Shown here: in pieces, positions 24,601 through 35,252 of the stretch | Position numbering within the stretch: position 1 is the first letter of the stretch | Layout: every line of letters begins with the position of its first letter | NCBI RefSeq assembly: GCF_003576645.1 | Contig: NC_044919.1 | Location: 25,146,476 to 25,210,475, forward strand | Direction of reading: 5' to 3' | Source of the DNA: Ipomoea triloba | Lineage: Eukaryota; Streptophyta; Magnoliopsida; Solanales; Convolvulaceae | DNA: 64,000 nt | Program-made: the position numbers and the translations under genes | Notes under the pieces: model-generated | The model's input: only the letters and a program-made list of their open reading frames with translations | Database searches by the model: none | What the model was told of the DNA's origin: nothing

Positions 24601-25784
24601 ACTGAAGAAAGCCTAAATACTTGTAAGGCTGACTTCATGGCTTCATGCATGAAGAAAGTTGGATAACCCGTGCTAAGATTAATGCCGGGTATTTAAAATT
24701 TGGTTGGGGATTGTAAAATTTCCCCCGGACCTGTCGACCACCTCCACTCAGCATATTTTGGCTAAGTGGTCAGGTATCCCTCCCAACGCCAGTTCAGACA
24801 GAATGTCAGCCTCCTGATTTACCTTGCGGAGGCTATTGCAGTCAGAGAAGCTTTTTCTTGGTTAAAAGGACTTGGGGACAAAAATATCATCCTTGAATCT
24901 GATTGTTTGACCATGTCTAACCCGGAAAGTATTGGAACAGAAAGGTAAAACTAACCGCCTTGATCCATGTTAATTCATGGCATGATCCCTAGCCTAGGAA
25001 AAGTCCAGACAAGAGTGGCTTAGTCCAAACGCCTACTTAGCTTAAGGCAAATATAAGCCAAACCCCATAAGCCATAACTATCACGGTTACTAAGTTTATT
25101 TCTTCAGTGCCAAAAATATATAGAAAAGGCTAAAGTGGCATCATGTACAGAGTAATAGTTTCAACTTCTTAAATTTCTTTTATTTTTATTTTTACTTTTA
25201 AAGGTATATCATAATACCATCACAAGAGTGTGACTAATCAAATACGGGCAGACAATTAACATAAAAACGAAGCCGAAAACAATATCCCCCAAAAAGAAAA
25301 AAAAAAGAGCAAAAGCAAACCATACCTTTCAGCCTAATACTAAGAGGCTTCTTCCCGAACAAGCCAAGCACGATGAGAGGCGTAATGAAATACCCAATTG
25401 CGCGATTGACGCCACAATCATGAATTAAATGTTTCCCACCCATCACTATTCCCGGCCTGTACTTCAACTTCGTCCCTGCTCAACAAAAAAGTGGATTTTC
25501 AGCAACAAACTAACATCCGCGAAAGGTATCCTAAACCCTAACCCGAAAAGAATTAATCTGACCGTGCAAAATAAATTACCAGTTTCGTTTATTTCAACCA
25601 CGCAGTCGTCGCAGACTTTCTCGAGGAGGCGGAGAAAGGAGACTTCTTGGGGGCGGAGGCCGGGCCATGTGGCGTCGGCGCGTATGTCCTCGATGAGTAT
25701 TGGAGTCGAGGAGAGGGTGGAGAGCAGCAACCGTAGCCTCAGGTTCTGGCTCCCCCTGAGCTTCATGTATGATATCTTCCCCAT
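21621..25784 (-). CDS. RCL1: RNA 3'-terminal phosphate cyclase-like protein RCL1, six exons
   Basis: RCL1 works in the nucleolus with Bms1 in early pre-rRNA cleavage for 18S rRNA. It keeps the cyclase fold but has no cyclase activity in characterised members. Minus-strand exons: 25784-25580, 25475-25326, 23632-23451, 23343-23168, 22587-22371, 21830-21621. All introns are GT/AG and all phases fit, giving 379 residues against about 375 in Arabidopsis. Landmarks in order: LSTLSSTPILIEDIRAD, GLRPQEVSFLRLLEKVC, YRPGIVMGGKH, SRGVAPNGGGEV, LVKRIRGVSFSTRVS, GYGISLVAETTSGCFISADT, EQGGVVDSTHQ, KVGKLSPYAIETLRHI, ending SRKLS. The start is the ATG at 25784 (MGKISYMKL); an upstream in-frame TTG is not needed. 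Introns of 540, 580 and 1,693 bp hold transposons. Exons 1-2 are repeated at 27040-27498. Confidence 0.95.
21908..22069 (+). mobile_element. tRNA-derived SINE in RCL1 intron 5
   Basis: Perfect 15-bp direct repeats AAAAGGGGCACATGT flank it (21893-21907 and 22070-22084). The head has a box A-like GATGGCAAGAGATTC and a box B-like GAGTTTGAATCCT about 35 bp later, as in tRNA-derived SINEs. The tail ends CATCATCC then a short A run. It is on the strand opposite to the gene. Confidence 0.85.
22667..23117. mobile_element. Tourist-like MITE (PIF/Harbinger) in RCL1 intron 4
   Basis: The ends are GGGTGTGTTTGGTTC and its inverted match GAACCAAACACCCC, flanked by TAA on both sides (22664-22666 and 23118-23120). 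Length is 451 bp with no transposase. A 91-codon open frame within it has no domain and is a shadow. Confidence 0.88.
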
Positions 25785-26150
25785 TGTACCGGCGCCCAAA
25801 ACCCTGAGACTTGATTTCCCGGAAACGCCGAGAGAGATTTATTCAGTTTCATTAGACTTGGAATGTTTAATGCCCTATAGGGCTTTTGGGCCCTTCGTTA
25901 AAAAAGAGTATGACCCATTGACCTGTCCTAATTGTGGAAGGCCTAATATCTTGGACTAAGTTGACAATAGGAATTAGGAACGGTTCAGCCCATAATAAAC
26001 CAGCCCAACCTGTTTATGCTGGCAAATTATGCTGTGGACCTGGGTCCAAAACTACGTCGTTTTTGTCTTTTTTTTTTTTTTTTAAATTAGTAAACATATT
26101 GCTGAATATAGAGTTGTCCAAAAATGTGTGAATGTAGAGGTTTCAAAGTG
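24438..26150 (-). repeat. 1.71-kb duplicated block, copy 1 (RCL1 intron 2 to upstream)
   Basis: Matches 26152-27864 at a constant offset of 1,714 bp. All open frames in the two blocks translate identically except one residue near the right edge. The few differences fall in the last 35 bases before the N at 26151. See the finding on assembly error. Confidence 0.95.
24766..24948 (+). pseudogene. LINE RNase H (RVT_3) fragment in RCL1 intron 2
   Basis: The translation has LAEAIAVREAFSWLKGLG followed by ILESDCL, the conserved core of the RNase H-like domain found at the end of plant LINE ORF2 proteins. Only about 45 residues remain, without the start or end of the domain. The same piece recurs at 26480-26662 in the duplicated block. 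Confidence 0.75.
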
Positions 26151-26151
26151 N
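26151..26151. other. Single N, probable contig junction
   Basis: The only ambiguous base noticed in the window. It sits exactly where the left copy of the 1.71-kb block stops and the right copy begins. Confidence 0.95.
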
Positions 26152-27864
26152 GATTGATTCTCACTTGAGAAGGCATATTCAGAACACTAGGCGATTGAAA
26201 ACACTGAGGCAATAATGCAATAGTCCTTCAATAATATGAGTGGTGGTAAATTTTAGATCAAAAATCACATCTTGTTAGCATGAATTGCACAAACTGAGCT
26301 GAAGAAGAACTACAACTGAAGAAAGCCTAAATACTTGTAAGGCTGACTTCATGGCTTCATGCATGAAGAAAGTTGGATAACCCGTGCTAAGATTAATGCC
26401 GGGTATTTAAAATTTGGTTGGGGATTGTAAAATTTCCCCCGGACCTGTCGACCACCTCCACTCAGCATATTTTGGCTAAGTGGTCAGGTATCCCTCCCAA
26501 CGCCAGTTCAGACAGAATGTCAGCCTCCTGATTTACCTTGCGGAGGCTATTGCAGTCAGAGAAGCTTTTTCTTGGTTAAAAGGACTTGGGGACAAAAATA
26601 TCATCCTTGAATCTGATTGTTTGACCATGTCTAACCCGGAAAGTATTGGAACAGAAAGGTAAAACTAACCGCCTTGATCCATGTTAATTCATGGCATGAT
26701 CCCTAGCCTAGGAAAAGTCCAGACAAGAGTGGCTTAGTCCAAACGCCTACTTAGCTTAAGGCAAATATAAGCCAAACCCCATAAGCCATAACTATCACGG
26801 TTACTAAGTTTATTTCTTCAGTGCCAAAAATATATAGAAAAGGCTAAAGTGGCATCATGTACAGAGTAATAGTTTCAACTTCTTAAATTTCTTTTATTTT
26901 TATTTTTACTTTTAAAGGTATATCATAATACCATCACAAGAGTGTGACTAATCAAATACGGGCAGACAATTAACATAAAAACGAAGCCGAAAACAATATC
27001 CCCCAAAAAGAAAAAAAAAAGAGCAAAAGCAAACCATACCTTTCAGCCTAATACTAAGAGGCTTCTTCCCGAACAAGCCAAGCACGATGAGAGGCGTAAT
27101 GAAATACCCAATTGCGCGATTGACGCCACAATCATGAATTAAATGTTTCCCACCCATCACTATTCCCGGCCTGTACTTCAACTTCGTCCCTGCTCAACAA
27201 AAAAGTGGATTTTCAGCAACAAACTAACATCCGCGAAAGGTATCCTAAACCCTAACCCGAAAAGAATTAATCTGACCGTGCAAAATAAATTACCAGTTTC
27301 GTTTATTTCAACCACGCAGTCGTCGCAGACTTTCTCGAGGAGGCGGAGAAAGGAGACTTCTTGGGGGCGGAGGCCGGGCCATGTGGCGTCGGCGCGTATG
27401 TCCTCGATGAGTATTGGAGTCGAGGAGAGGGTGGAGAGCAGCAACCGTAGCCTCAGGTTCTGGCTCCCCCTGAGCTTCATGTATGATATCTTCCCCATTG
27501 TACCGGCGCCCAAAACCCTGAGACTTGATTTCCCGGAAACGCCGAGAGAGATTTATTCAGTTTCATTAGACTTGGAATGTTTAATGCCCTATAGGGCTTT
27601 TGGGCCCTTCGTTAAAAAAGAGTATGACCCATTGACCTGTCCTAATTGTGGAAGGCCTAATATCTTGGACTAAGTTGACAATAGGAATTAGGAACGGTTC
27701 AGCCCATAATAAACCAGCCCAACCTGTTTATGCTGGCAAATTATGCTGTGGACCTGGGTCCAAAACTACGTCGTTTTTGTCTTTTTTTTTTTTTTTTAAA
27801 TTAGTAAACATATTGCTGAATATAGAGTTGTCCAGAAATGTGTGAATGTGGAGGTTTCAAATTG
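26152..27864 (-). repeat. 1.71-kb duplicated block, copy 2
   Basis: Second copy of 24438-26150. Unlike copy 1, it runs smoothly into the 118-bp tandem array and the rest of the small MULE to its right. It also holds the second LINE RNase H scrap at 26480-26662. Confidence 0.95.
27040..27498 (-). pseudogene. Second copy of RCL1 exons 1-2
   Basis: Exon 1 (27498-27294) and exon 2 (27189-27040) are identical in translation to 25784-25580 and 25475-25326, with the same splice sites. No third exon follows before the N at 26151. If the duplication is real, this is a truncated upstream copy that could act as an alternative first-exon pair. If the duplication is an assembly error, these are the true exons and the left copies are the surplus. 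Confidence 0.85.
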
Positions 27865-29395
27865 TGAATATGGCGTATAGAAATCGTGAATGTAGAGTTA
27901 TGCATATGTGAATCTGTAATAGAGTTAAGAAGTTCTAGCAACTTGTAGCCCTGGAATGTGTGAATGTGGAGGTTTCAAATTGTGAATATGGCGTATAGAA
28001 ATCGTGAATGTAGAGTTATGCATATGTGAATCTGTAATAGAGTTAAGAAGTTCTAGCAACTTGTAGCCCTGGAATGTGTGAATGTGGAGGTTTCAAATTG
28101 TGAATATGGCGTATAGAAATCGTGAATGTAGAGTTATGCATATGTGAATCTGTAATAGAGTTAAGAAGTTCTAGCAACTTGTAGCCCTGGAATGTGTGAA
28201 TGTGGAGGTTTCAAATTGTGAATATGGCGTATAGAAATCGTGAATGTAGAGTTATGCATATGTGAATCTGTAATAGAGTTAAGAAGTTCTAGCAACTTGT
28301 AGCCCTGGAATGTGTGAATGTGGAGGTTTCAAATTGTGAATATGGCGTATAGAAATCGTGAATGTAGAGTTATGCATATGTGAATCTGTAATAGAGTTAA
28401 GAAGTTCTAGCAACTTGTAGCCCTGGAATGTGTGAATGTGGAGGTTTCAAATTGTGAATATGGCGTATAGAAATCGTGAATGTAGAGTTATGCATATGTG
28501 AATCTGTAATAGAGTTAAGAAGTTCTAGCAACTTGTAGCCCTGGAATGTGTGAATGTGGAGGTTTCAAATTGTGAATATGGCGTATAGAAATCGTGAATG
28601 TAGAGTTATGCATATGTGAATCTGTAATAGAGTTAAGAAGTTCTAGCAACTTGTAGCCCTGGAATGTGTGAATGTGGAGGTTTCAAATTGTGAATATGGC
28701 GTATAGAAATCGTGAATGTAGAGTTATGCATATGTGAATCTGTAATAGAGTTAAGAAGTTCTAGCAACTTGTAGCCCTGGAATGTGTGAATGTGGAGGTT
28801 TCAAATTGTGAATATGGCGTATAGAAATCGTGAATGTAGAGTTATGCATATGTGAATCTGTAATAGAGTTAAGAAGTTCTAGCAACTTGTAGCCCTGGAA
28901 TGTGTGAATGTGGAGGTTTCAAATTGTGAATATGGCGTATAGAAATCGTGAATGTAGAGTTATGCATATGTGAATCTGTAATAGAGTTAAGAAGTTCTAG
29001 CAACTTGTAGCCCTGGAATGTGTGAATGTGGAGGTTTCAAATTGTGAATATGGCGTATAGAAATCGTGAATGTAGAGATATGCATGTGTGAATCTGTAAT
29101 AGAGTTAAGAAGTTCTAGCAACTTGTAGCCCTGTAATATGTGAATGTGGAGTTCTCAAGTTGTGAATGTGGAGTATAGGACGTGTGAATATAGAGTTCTG
29201 AATGTGTGAATGTGGAGTTTACAAATTGTGAATGTAGAGTATAGTGTATGTGAATGTACAGTATAGTTACTAAACATATAATCCTGTAATGTGTGAATGT
29301 GGGGTTTACAAATTGTGAATGTAGAGTGTAGTGTATGTGAATGTAGACCCAGGTCCACCTTGCAAGGTGGACTTGGGTCCACGGCATAACAACCC
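27735..29395. mobile_element. Small MULE (family E), minisatellite-expanded copy
   Basis: The left end is GGCAAATTATGCTGTGGACC, followed by GGTCCAAAACTACGTCGTTT. The right end is GGTCCACGGCATAACAACCC. The flanking 9-mer GTTTATGCT is repeated exactly at 27726-27734 and 29396-29404. The interior is almost wholly an array of 118-bp units. The family resemblance to 29405-29788 and 48437-48991 includes the palindromic ACGACGT(CGTT) next to the end. There is no coding sequence. Confidence 0.8.
27844..29141 (+). repeat. 118-bp tandem array, eleven near-identical units
   Basis: Units start with GAATGTGGAGGTTTCAAATTG at 27844, 27962, 28080, 28198, 28316, 28434, 28552, 28670, 28788, 28906 and 29024. 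They contain GTAGCCCTGGAATGTG. The last unit has slight changes, and diverged TGTGAATGTGGAG/TGTGAATGTAGAG subunits continue to about 29345. The near-perfect identity implies recent expansion or homogenisation. Confidence 0.97.
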
Positions 29396-29404
29396 GTTTA
29401 TGCT

Positions 29405-29788
29405 AGCAAATTATTCTTTGACCCGGGTCCAAAACGACGTAGATACATAATTTACATACTAAATGTTTACAATTTACATTTTAAAAATTCATAATTTTTA
29501 TACTACAAACAAACAATATTAACATATATGTAATTGAGATTACCTTGTTTTGTATTCACAAATCACAAGTTCCTTTCAAATAGTGCTGGCAATTCCAATA
29601 CTAAAAATACACAATTTAATCTTTTAAAAACTTAGTACAATCTTGTATTCACAAATTCCCTTCTATAGTTGTTATATGTTTTGATTTAAAAACACAATTT
29701 ACATTTTGAAAGTTCACTATTTCAATACTAAAAATACAAAATTCAATATCGTTTAGGACCATGGTCCACCTCCATGGTATAACAACTA
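29405..29788. mobile_element. Small MULE (family E), second member directly adjacent
   Basis: The left end AGCAAATTATTCTTTGACC plus GGTCCAAAACGACGT matches the left end of the preceding element. The right end is CCATGGTATAACAACTA. The target 9-mer GTTTATGCT (29396-29404) is shared with the neighbour, and GTTTGTGCT follows at 29789-29797. Length 384 bp, non-coding. Confidence 0.75.
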
Positions 29789-30277
29789 GTTTGTGCTCGG
29801 GTATGGATGTCAAGTGAATCGTGTTTTGCCGGATCACTTCAAACCCACATAGGATGGCACTAATGTAGGTCGTGTTGTGTTGCATAGTTTAAAATCTTAA
29901 AACGTCTCAACCTGACCCATTTTAATTTATTAAAATATTTAATTAGTAATTTTAAAAATTGTTAAAGTCTATAAATTATAATTTACTTTTTAATTTTAAT
30001 TAGAGAAAATGTACAAATAGGCCATCGAACTATATGACAAACAATAATTAATCCATAACTTGAAAAATCTCTAAACTTATCCGCAAATTCATAAAAAAGT
30101 TACAATTAACATTTTTAACAGGTTATTATCTAGTTTCTACTAGGTGAATTACCATGTGTAATTATGTTTTTTCTTCTTCTTATCATACGAGGAATACATG
30201 TAAGCATTTGACCCAATTCAAAGTCAAATTTTAAACTCCTAATTTATTCTCCCCTCTCTTTTCTTTCTCCTGCAAAA
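29789..30277. other. AT-rich spacer, no gene seen
   Basis: Eroded repeat sequence. The phrase GTACAAATAGGCCATCGAAC at 30011-30030 is like the start of a MULE inverted repeat, but I found no partner. Confidence 0.4.
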
Positions 30278-30442
30278 CTAGTATGCCACCCATGTGATGC
30301 ATGAGATGAATATTAGATAATTTAATAATAAAAATATTTAGTCCAAAATATACAATTTAATATAAACATAGATTCAAGCAATATATTACAAAACCATGAA
30401 ATTATATTCGATAAAAATTTAACAAAAAAAACTAAATATAAA

Positions 30443-30707
30443 TACTACTCCCTTTGTCCCATTTTACATATCCTAATTACTATCTATTGGTCAAACCAAC
30501 TCTTTCTTCTTTACTTATTTTCTTTAGTAATTTTTATTATTTTTAAATTTAATTTTTTGTGTTTAATAGTACTTTTAATGAAGTTTCTAAATATATAAAT
30601 TTTATATATTAATGCTAAACTTAATATTATGAAAAATTGGATTAAAAATTACTTCAGTCAAGCCTCGTTAAACGAACTAGACAACCATTTTAAGACGGAG
30701 GTAGTAC
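30443..30707. mobile_element. Stowaway-type MITE (Tc1/Mariner)
   Basis: Ends TACTACTCCCTTTGTCCC and, inverted, TACTACCTCCGTCTTAAAA, followed inward by ATTTTA-like sequence, as in Stowaway MITEs; the TA at each end fits the dinucleotide target. About 265 bp, non-coding, inserted in the Helitron 3' region. Confidence 0.8.
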
Positions 30708-30779
30708 AATTTACAAGTTATAGTTACACTTTTTTTTAAAAACTTCACTGTAGACAATATTTGTCGTTGAAGAAGAATA

Positions 30780-31402
30780 TTCTCAATTCTCAATGAAATA
30801 ACAACTTTAAGACCTTTGGGATTGCTAACTCTAGACAAAGCTACATACAATGGTCCATGTACAAAAATAATTTTTTTAAAAAATAAATCAACATTAGAAA
30901 GACTTTGCCCTTAGCTCTTATTTATCATCTTTGCATAAGACAATATTAGTGGAATTATCTCTTTTGAAACTTAAATGACAACCGAGGATCTGATGGTATC
31001 AATGAAAATATAGGAATCAACATCTGTGTACCCAAACTATTTCATTACATTATTTTAGCTTCAACAACATGATATGCTAATTTAGTAATAACCAATCTCG
31101 TGCGATTACACAAATCAAGAGAATGATCAATGTTCCGCAAAAGCATGACTAGAGACCCAACATTTAAAGCAAGCAGAACGATTTAGAATACCTAAGCATC
31201 TCAACCTATTTAAGAACTCTTGGGTGTGGAATTGAGTCAATGTATCTAAACCAAAATCAGATTGACAAACGATATCAGAATTGAAATATGGTCTACCTTC
31301 AATCAGATTCAGACTACTAATATACTCAATAATTTCATTAACTAAGTCTAGAGTTAGTGTCAAATTAAAATAGCTTGACCATTTAAATACTTCATACCAC
31401 AA
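30780..31402 (-). pseudogene. Helitron RepHel helicase (PIF1-like) C-terminus, decayed
   Basis: The frame at 31127-31402 has LTLTLDLVNEIIEYISSLN, EGRPYF and HTQEFLNRLRCLGILN. This is the conserved stretch of Helitron and PIF1-like helicases that leads to VGTPVMLLRN. The match continues after a frameshift (MLLRNIDHSLDLCN), then YAK-INKSQGQSL-like and LYVALSRVSNPKGLKVV near 30790-30860. At least three frame changes or stops break it. In live Helitrons this domain unwinds DNA during rolling-circle transposition. Confidence 0.85.
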
Positions 31403-32187
31403 GTACTAAAATAGAACATAAGAAATGTGTTATTGACTACTAATATGCAGCTAAGTTTTAATTATATATATATGTCCTTAATTTGATGAGATCAAATTAG
31501 CGCAGCTATCTCAGGTCACCACATAAAATGCCAAAGCTCTTCTAAGAGAGAACAAAGAAGCAGATGCTAGTGGGGAGACAGAATAATAAAGCCTACACAA
31601 ATGTTGTTTGCTTCTTAAATTGAAATGTAGAGGTATGTATATATCTCTCGAACTACGGAAAAGCATAGAAGTAACTTAATTGGAAACATGCTCAATCATC
31701 CCATCTAAACGCTATGGAAATGAGTTCAAAAACAACTCAGTAGCTAAAGAATTACCACATATCTAAGGGTAAATAAAATGTATCAGCATCTTATAAAAAA
31801 AAACAAGTTCAAATTATTCTAATCTTATGAAATTACATTCTCAAACAATTTACAATTAGCGCTGCATTTGCATGAATATAAACCAAAACTAATCATAACA
31901 AAATAATCTAATCTTTTTCATCATTCAATACCAATACTAAGGTTAAACAAGATTTTCAAAAATATAAACACATAATAGCTAGATTTCAAACAAAGAGTAA
32001 CTTTAAGCAATGAGAAATTTGGTGTCTGCATATATAAATTGAAGATATAAGTGGATCATATAACACTAACCTGAATGCAATAAATTGCAACAATAGGATC
32101 TTGGACTACAAAACTATTGTTCAACCCAAAATTAAGCGCCAGTAATGGCACCTTCGGCAGACCTTTTGAACTGTTCAAGAACAAATG
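31403..32187 (-). other. Unassigned DNA with one exon-like open frame
   Basis: Mostly AT-rich. On the minus strand about 32250-32070 is open and ends at a good donor, ATTCAG|GTTAGTG (32070). Its product includes VRTDIVKHLFLNSSKG and PIVAIYCIQ. A further open stretch near 31600-31510 follows a TGTGTAG acceptor but is out of phase. I do not recognise the protein. It could be a gene fragment captured by the CACTA-like element ending at 38466, or a broken host exon. Confidence 0.3.
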
Positions 32188-32336
32188 CTTAACAATATCA
32201 GTTCTGACAGATGAGGATAAGAAATTATAAACAAATTCATAATTAGAACCCCACTTTCTAATAATTCAAAGCTATTATGAAAAGAGACAAGTCTTTCACT
32301 ACGACCAAAATGTGCATCAATAATGTTACAGAGAAT
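32188..32336 (+). repeat. 149-bp flanking duplication, left copy
   Basis: Runs CTTAACAATATCAGTTCTG ... GTTACAGAGAAT. The same 149 bases recur at 37631-37779 with about nine differences, immediately outside the other end of the copia element. Confidence 0.9.
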
Positions 32337-33173
32337 GCAGTCTTGAATGCAGGTGAAATCCTAACTAGTTCCTACTTTGTTTTTAAAACAAATTCATCAT
32401 CTGTATTTAATACTGTATTAGGAATACAATAAATAATAAAAACAATGCATGAAAAGTAAATGGAACCAGAATATGTTCACGCAGTTCAAAGAACTTCTCC
32501 TACGTCTGTAAGGCCACACAAAGGTGAAATCAAACTCCACTAGATGATCACAGATGATACACGGTTCAACAGATTTCCATACAACCTATGGCCTAATTTT
32601 TCATACACCAACAATCACCATCTCCTGAGTTGGTAGATTTGTAGGAATCACCATTCTCAACTTCTTCACCTTTCCTGAACCAATGAACAAGTCTTGTGCT
32701 TCTTCAAGGATACCTCATTACATCACAAGTTTAATCTAGATAGCCATCTAACAAAAATAAGTCTGTATAATTTTCACAGAATTTACATATTGAAACAGTA
32801 AGCTAATTCTAAAACAACAAGATATCATATTAAAACAGCAGGGATGTTAGCGTTTCTTTTGTACGAATCAACTCCTAAATCTTTGTAGCTTCATCCTCTA
32901 TTTATAATTGGATTCCTTAGCATCGTTCTTGTATGAGATCTCCTCAACTTAAGGAGATTCATTCACTTACATCTCTCCTTAAAAAACTCATTTTATCCAA
33001 TCTTGTTCGAATCATTTTTCACCAATCAGCCATGCATTATAAATTAATCATCACTCATACATTATGAAAATACCTTAGGATAATTAATTTGAATGGACTA
33101 ATTAATACTAACTAAGTTTAGACTAACAAATATATTGCCAATATATATTCTATACACATCAATTTCTTTAACA
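32337..33173 (-). repeat. 3' LTR (terminal bases missing)
   Basis: Homologous to 36779-37630. Its outer end reads GCAGTCTTGAATGCAGG where the 5' LTR has TGTAAATTTGTGAGTCTTGAATGCAGG split at TG. About 15 bp of the R/U5 terminus are therefore absent. Confidence 0.9.
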
Positions 33174-33185
33174 ATCTCCCCTTTT
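33174..33185 (-). promoter_or_regulatory. Polypurine tract of the copia element
   Basis: AAAAGGGGAGAT on the minus strand, directly upstream of the 3' LTR start, the expected plus-strand priming site. Confidence 0.8.
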
Positions 33186-35252
33186 GGTAATTATTTGTCA
33201 AAACTAAACACGTACATTCTTAAGGCATGGATAATATCAATTAATCAAAAATAGAATTTTCATTAAGCAGTGCCTTAAGATATGTTGTGTTAACATGCAA
33301 AGCTAGCAACATTTACAACCCTTGATTTATAATTAATTATGCCAAGATAGGTCATTACCATTGAGCATGAAGATCCAAAACTTGTTCATCATTCAACCAA
33401 ACATTCAATATGCTAGCAACCAATCAAAAAAAAATATTTTAATCACTATGATCAATTTCAATAACCAAATCTCATCCATGCGTCTTCATCTTCCAAAACA
33501 ATACCCATTCAATTATACCAACATAATATCTAAGATAAAACCAATTCACCAATATAAATAAAAATAAAGTTTCAAAATAAAGTTTAACCACATGCTTTAC
33601 TTCCTTGGTTTGCTCTCTTCAATTTATCTTCTCCTCCTTTTTGACAAAAATTGGCAAAGGTGTGTGATCATCTAGAAAGTGGGGCTAAAACAGGTGTATC
33701 ATAAAAAAAATCCATATTTATCATACCCAATCACCATAACTTCATCACCTCCTATAGTTCATCCAACCAACATAAACCAAAATGAACGAATATCATTCAA
33801 CATTGTTTGTCTTTTTTGTGCTTTGCTCCCCCTCACAAAAGACTCCACATATCTGTCGGATAAATGCTAAAGAAGAAAAGTGAGCATTTTGGAACCTGTA
33901 GGAGAGCCATAAGACTATGCTCAACCACAGACGTAGTAGTTTGCAGGGAAACAATGAAGCTCTGTGACAGAAGGAATACCAGAAGATGATCCAGAAGCCG
34001 TAGCAACCATGAGTTGTTCAATTTTAGTAGATTGAACAATTTCAGTATTTGTTGATAGCTTTGTCAAAGGTGGGATGAGCAATGACAGATGCTTTTAAGG
34101 TTGTGCTAGTGAATAAGACCCGAGCGAATGATTTCTGGTCAGCAACAACAACAGTTGTAAGGGCTGTGAAGGCCACGGAAGCATCGATGGAAAGTGGTTA
34201 GGTGACCGACTGGGAAGCAGCAGCAAAAGAGGCTCCAGACGGTGGCGGCTGCATGGTAGTAAGCTAGATAGCGGAGCTCAGAGACTCTCAAAGCTTGTTT
34301 TCTCCAGATGTTGATTTGCAAATGGATCAAGCAGATTTCCAGTAACAACTCATATGACTTGATTTTTGTTTTCTTTAGGAACCTGTACAAGTATAATAGA
34401 AATGCGAAATCCAAAACAAGTTACATGCAACTTGCAAACAACTTAACAAATAACACATAAGCACTTATAGATACAAATTTAGATATTGACACGTTGAGAC
34501 AAAAAAATAGTCAGATAAAACAAGAATATCAACATATAAAGACACATATCCATAACAATTAGCATAGAGGGCACACGAACAAAAACAGACACGGTCATGA
34601 CCGGACCACATAAGGACATGTAGAATCAAATATATAAGTGATACATGAAATAGAAAATTCAGATTCAGACATAGAAGAAATATCAACAACAAAAGATTGA
34701 TAAAATAGTAGAGGTTACCAATATCCCTGATATTGACGATTTTGTCTTTTTTGCTTCCAAGATTCCAATAACTTGAATTCAAAACTGAGACTTGACTGTA
34801 GATAGCATCACTGTTTCTGAAACATTAACGCAATTTATTATATAACAACAAAATTTATTCAATTGTAGTGGTTCACGAATCTCATTTTGCCTCCCTTGAG
34901 ATGCTTTTGAAATTAAATGAGATACAAATGGAGCAATACGTTTGTGAATGTACTTGTTTGGTCTTTGATCTTTATAAAAATAGTAATGTGCAGGTCTTGT
35001 GTGTCATCATAACCTGCAATAATGGCAAACATGAGTGTAAGCCTTTTAATTAAGCTTAGTTTGTCTTACTTTAAAGCAATCTTTCTGAGTTGTGCTAGAT
35101 TCTGGTATGTCTGCATCTATAGTAGCAACTTTGACAAAGACAGTTTTACTGTGGTTGTTGTTTCTAGTGAATCCCAAGCCAGACTTTATGGTAGACTTCC
35201 TTCTAGAATCGAGTATTTGATCCAATGTAGATGTGTTATCCATCATCTGTAT
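33186..35252 (-). other. Non-coding interior of the copia element
   Basis: Where protease, integrase and reverse transcriptase should be, none is recognisable. A minus-strand semi-open stretch at about 34260-34040 (MQPPPSGASFAAASQSVT, then ADQKSFARVLFTS) is coding-like but unrecognised and has one stop. The region may be replaced or captured sequence. Confidence 0.5.

Larger units (their letters stand above)
30278..31402 (-). mobile_element. Helitron 3' portion with helicase remnant
   Basis: A Helitron-type 3' end lies at 30278-30281 (CTAG, host T next). Before it on the minus strand is a weak hairpin, CATG...CATG (about 30290-30303), as in the Helitrons at 17985 and 40700. The helicase C-terminus lies upstream on the same strand. 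A Stowaway MITE sits between them. The 5' end was not found, so the right limit is only the last recognised coding base. Confidence 0.7.

Noticed and set aside
25429..25959. 176-codon plus-strand frame, repeated at 27143-27673
   Set aside because: Mostly antisense to RCL1 exon 1 and intron 1; its tail (LTCPNCGRPNILD) is zinc-ribbon-like by chance and has no supporting context.
27844..29141. Regular repeats considered as a CRISPR-like array
   Set aside because: The 118-bp units are contiguous without unique spacers, and the genome is a plant's.
29115..29387. Open frames of 75-90 codons with repeated HTLHST-like words
   Set aside because: They lie in the diverged end of the 118-bp minisatellite and reflect repetition only.
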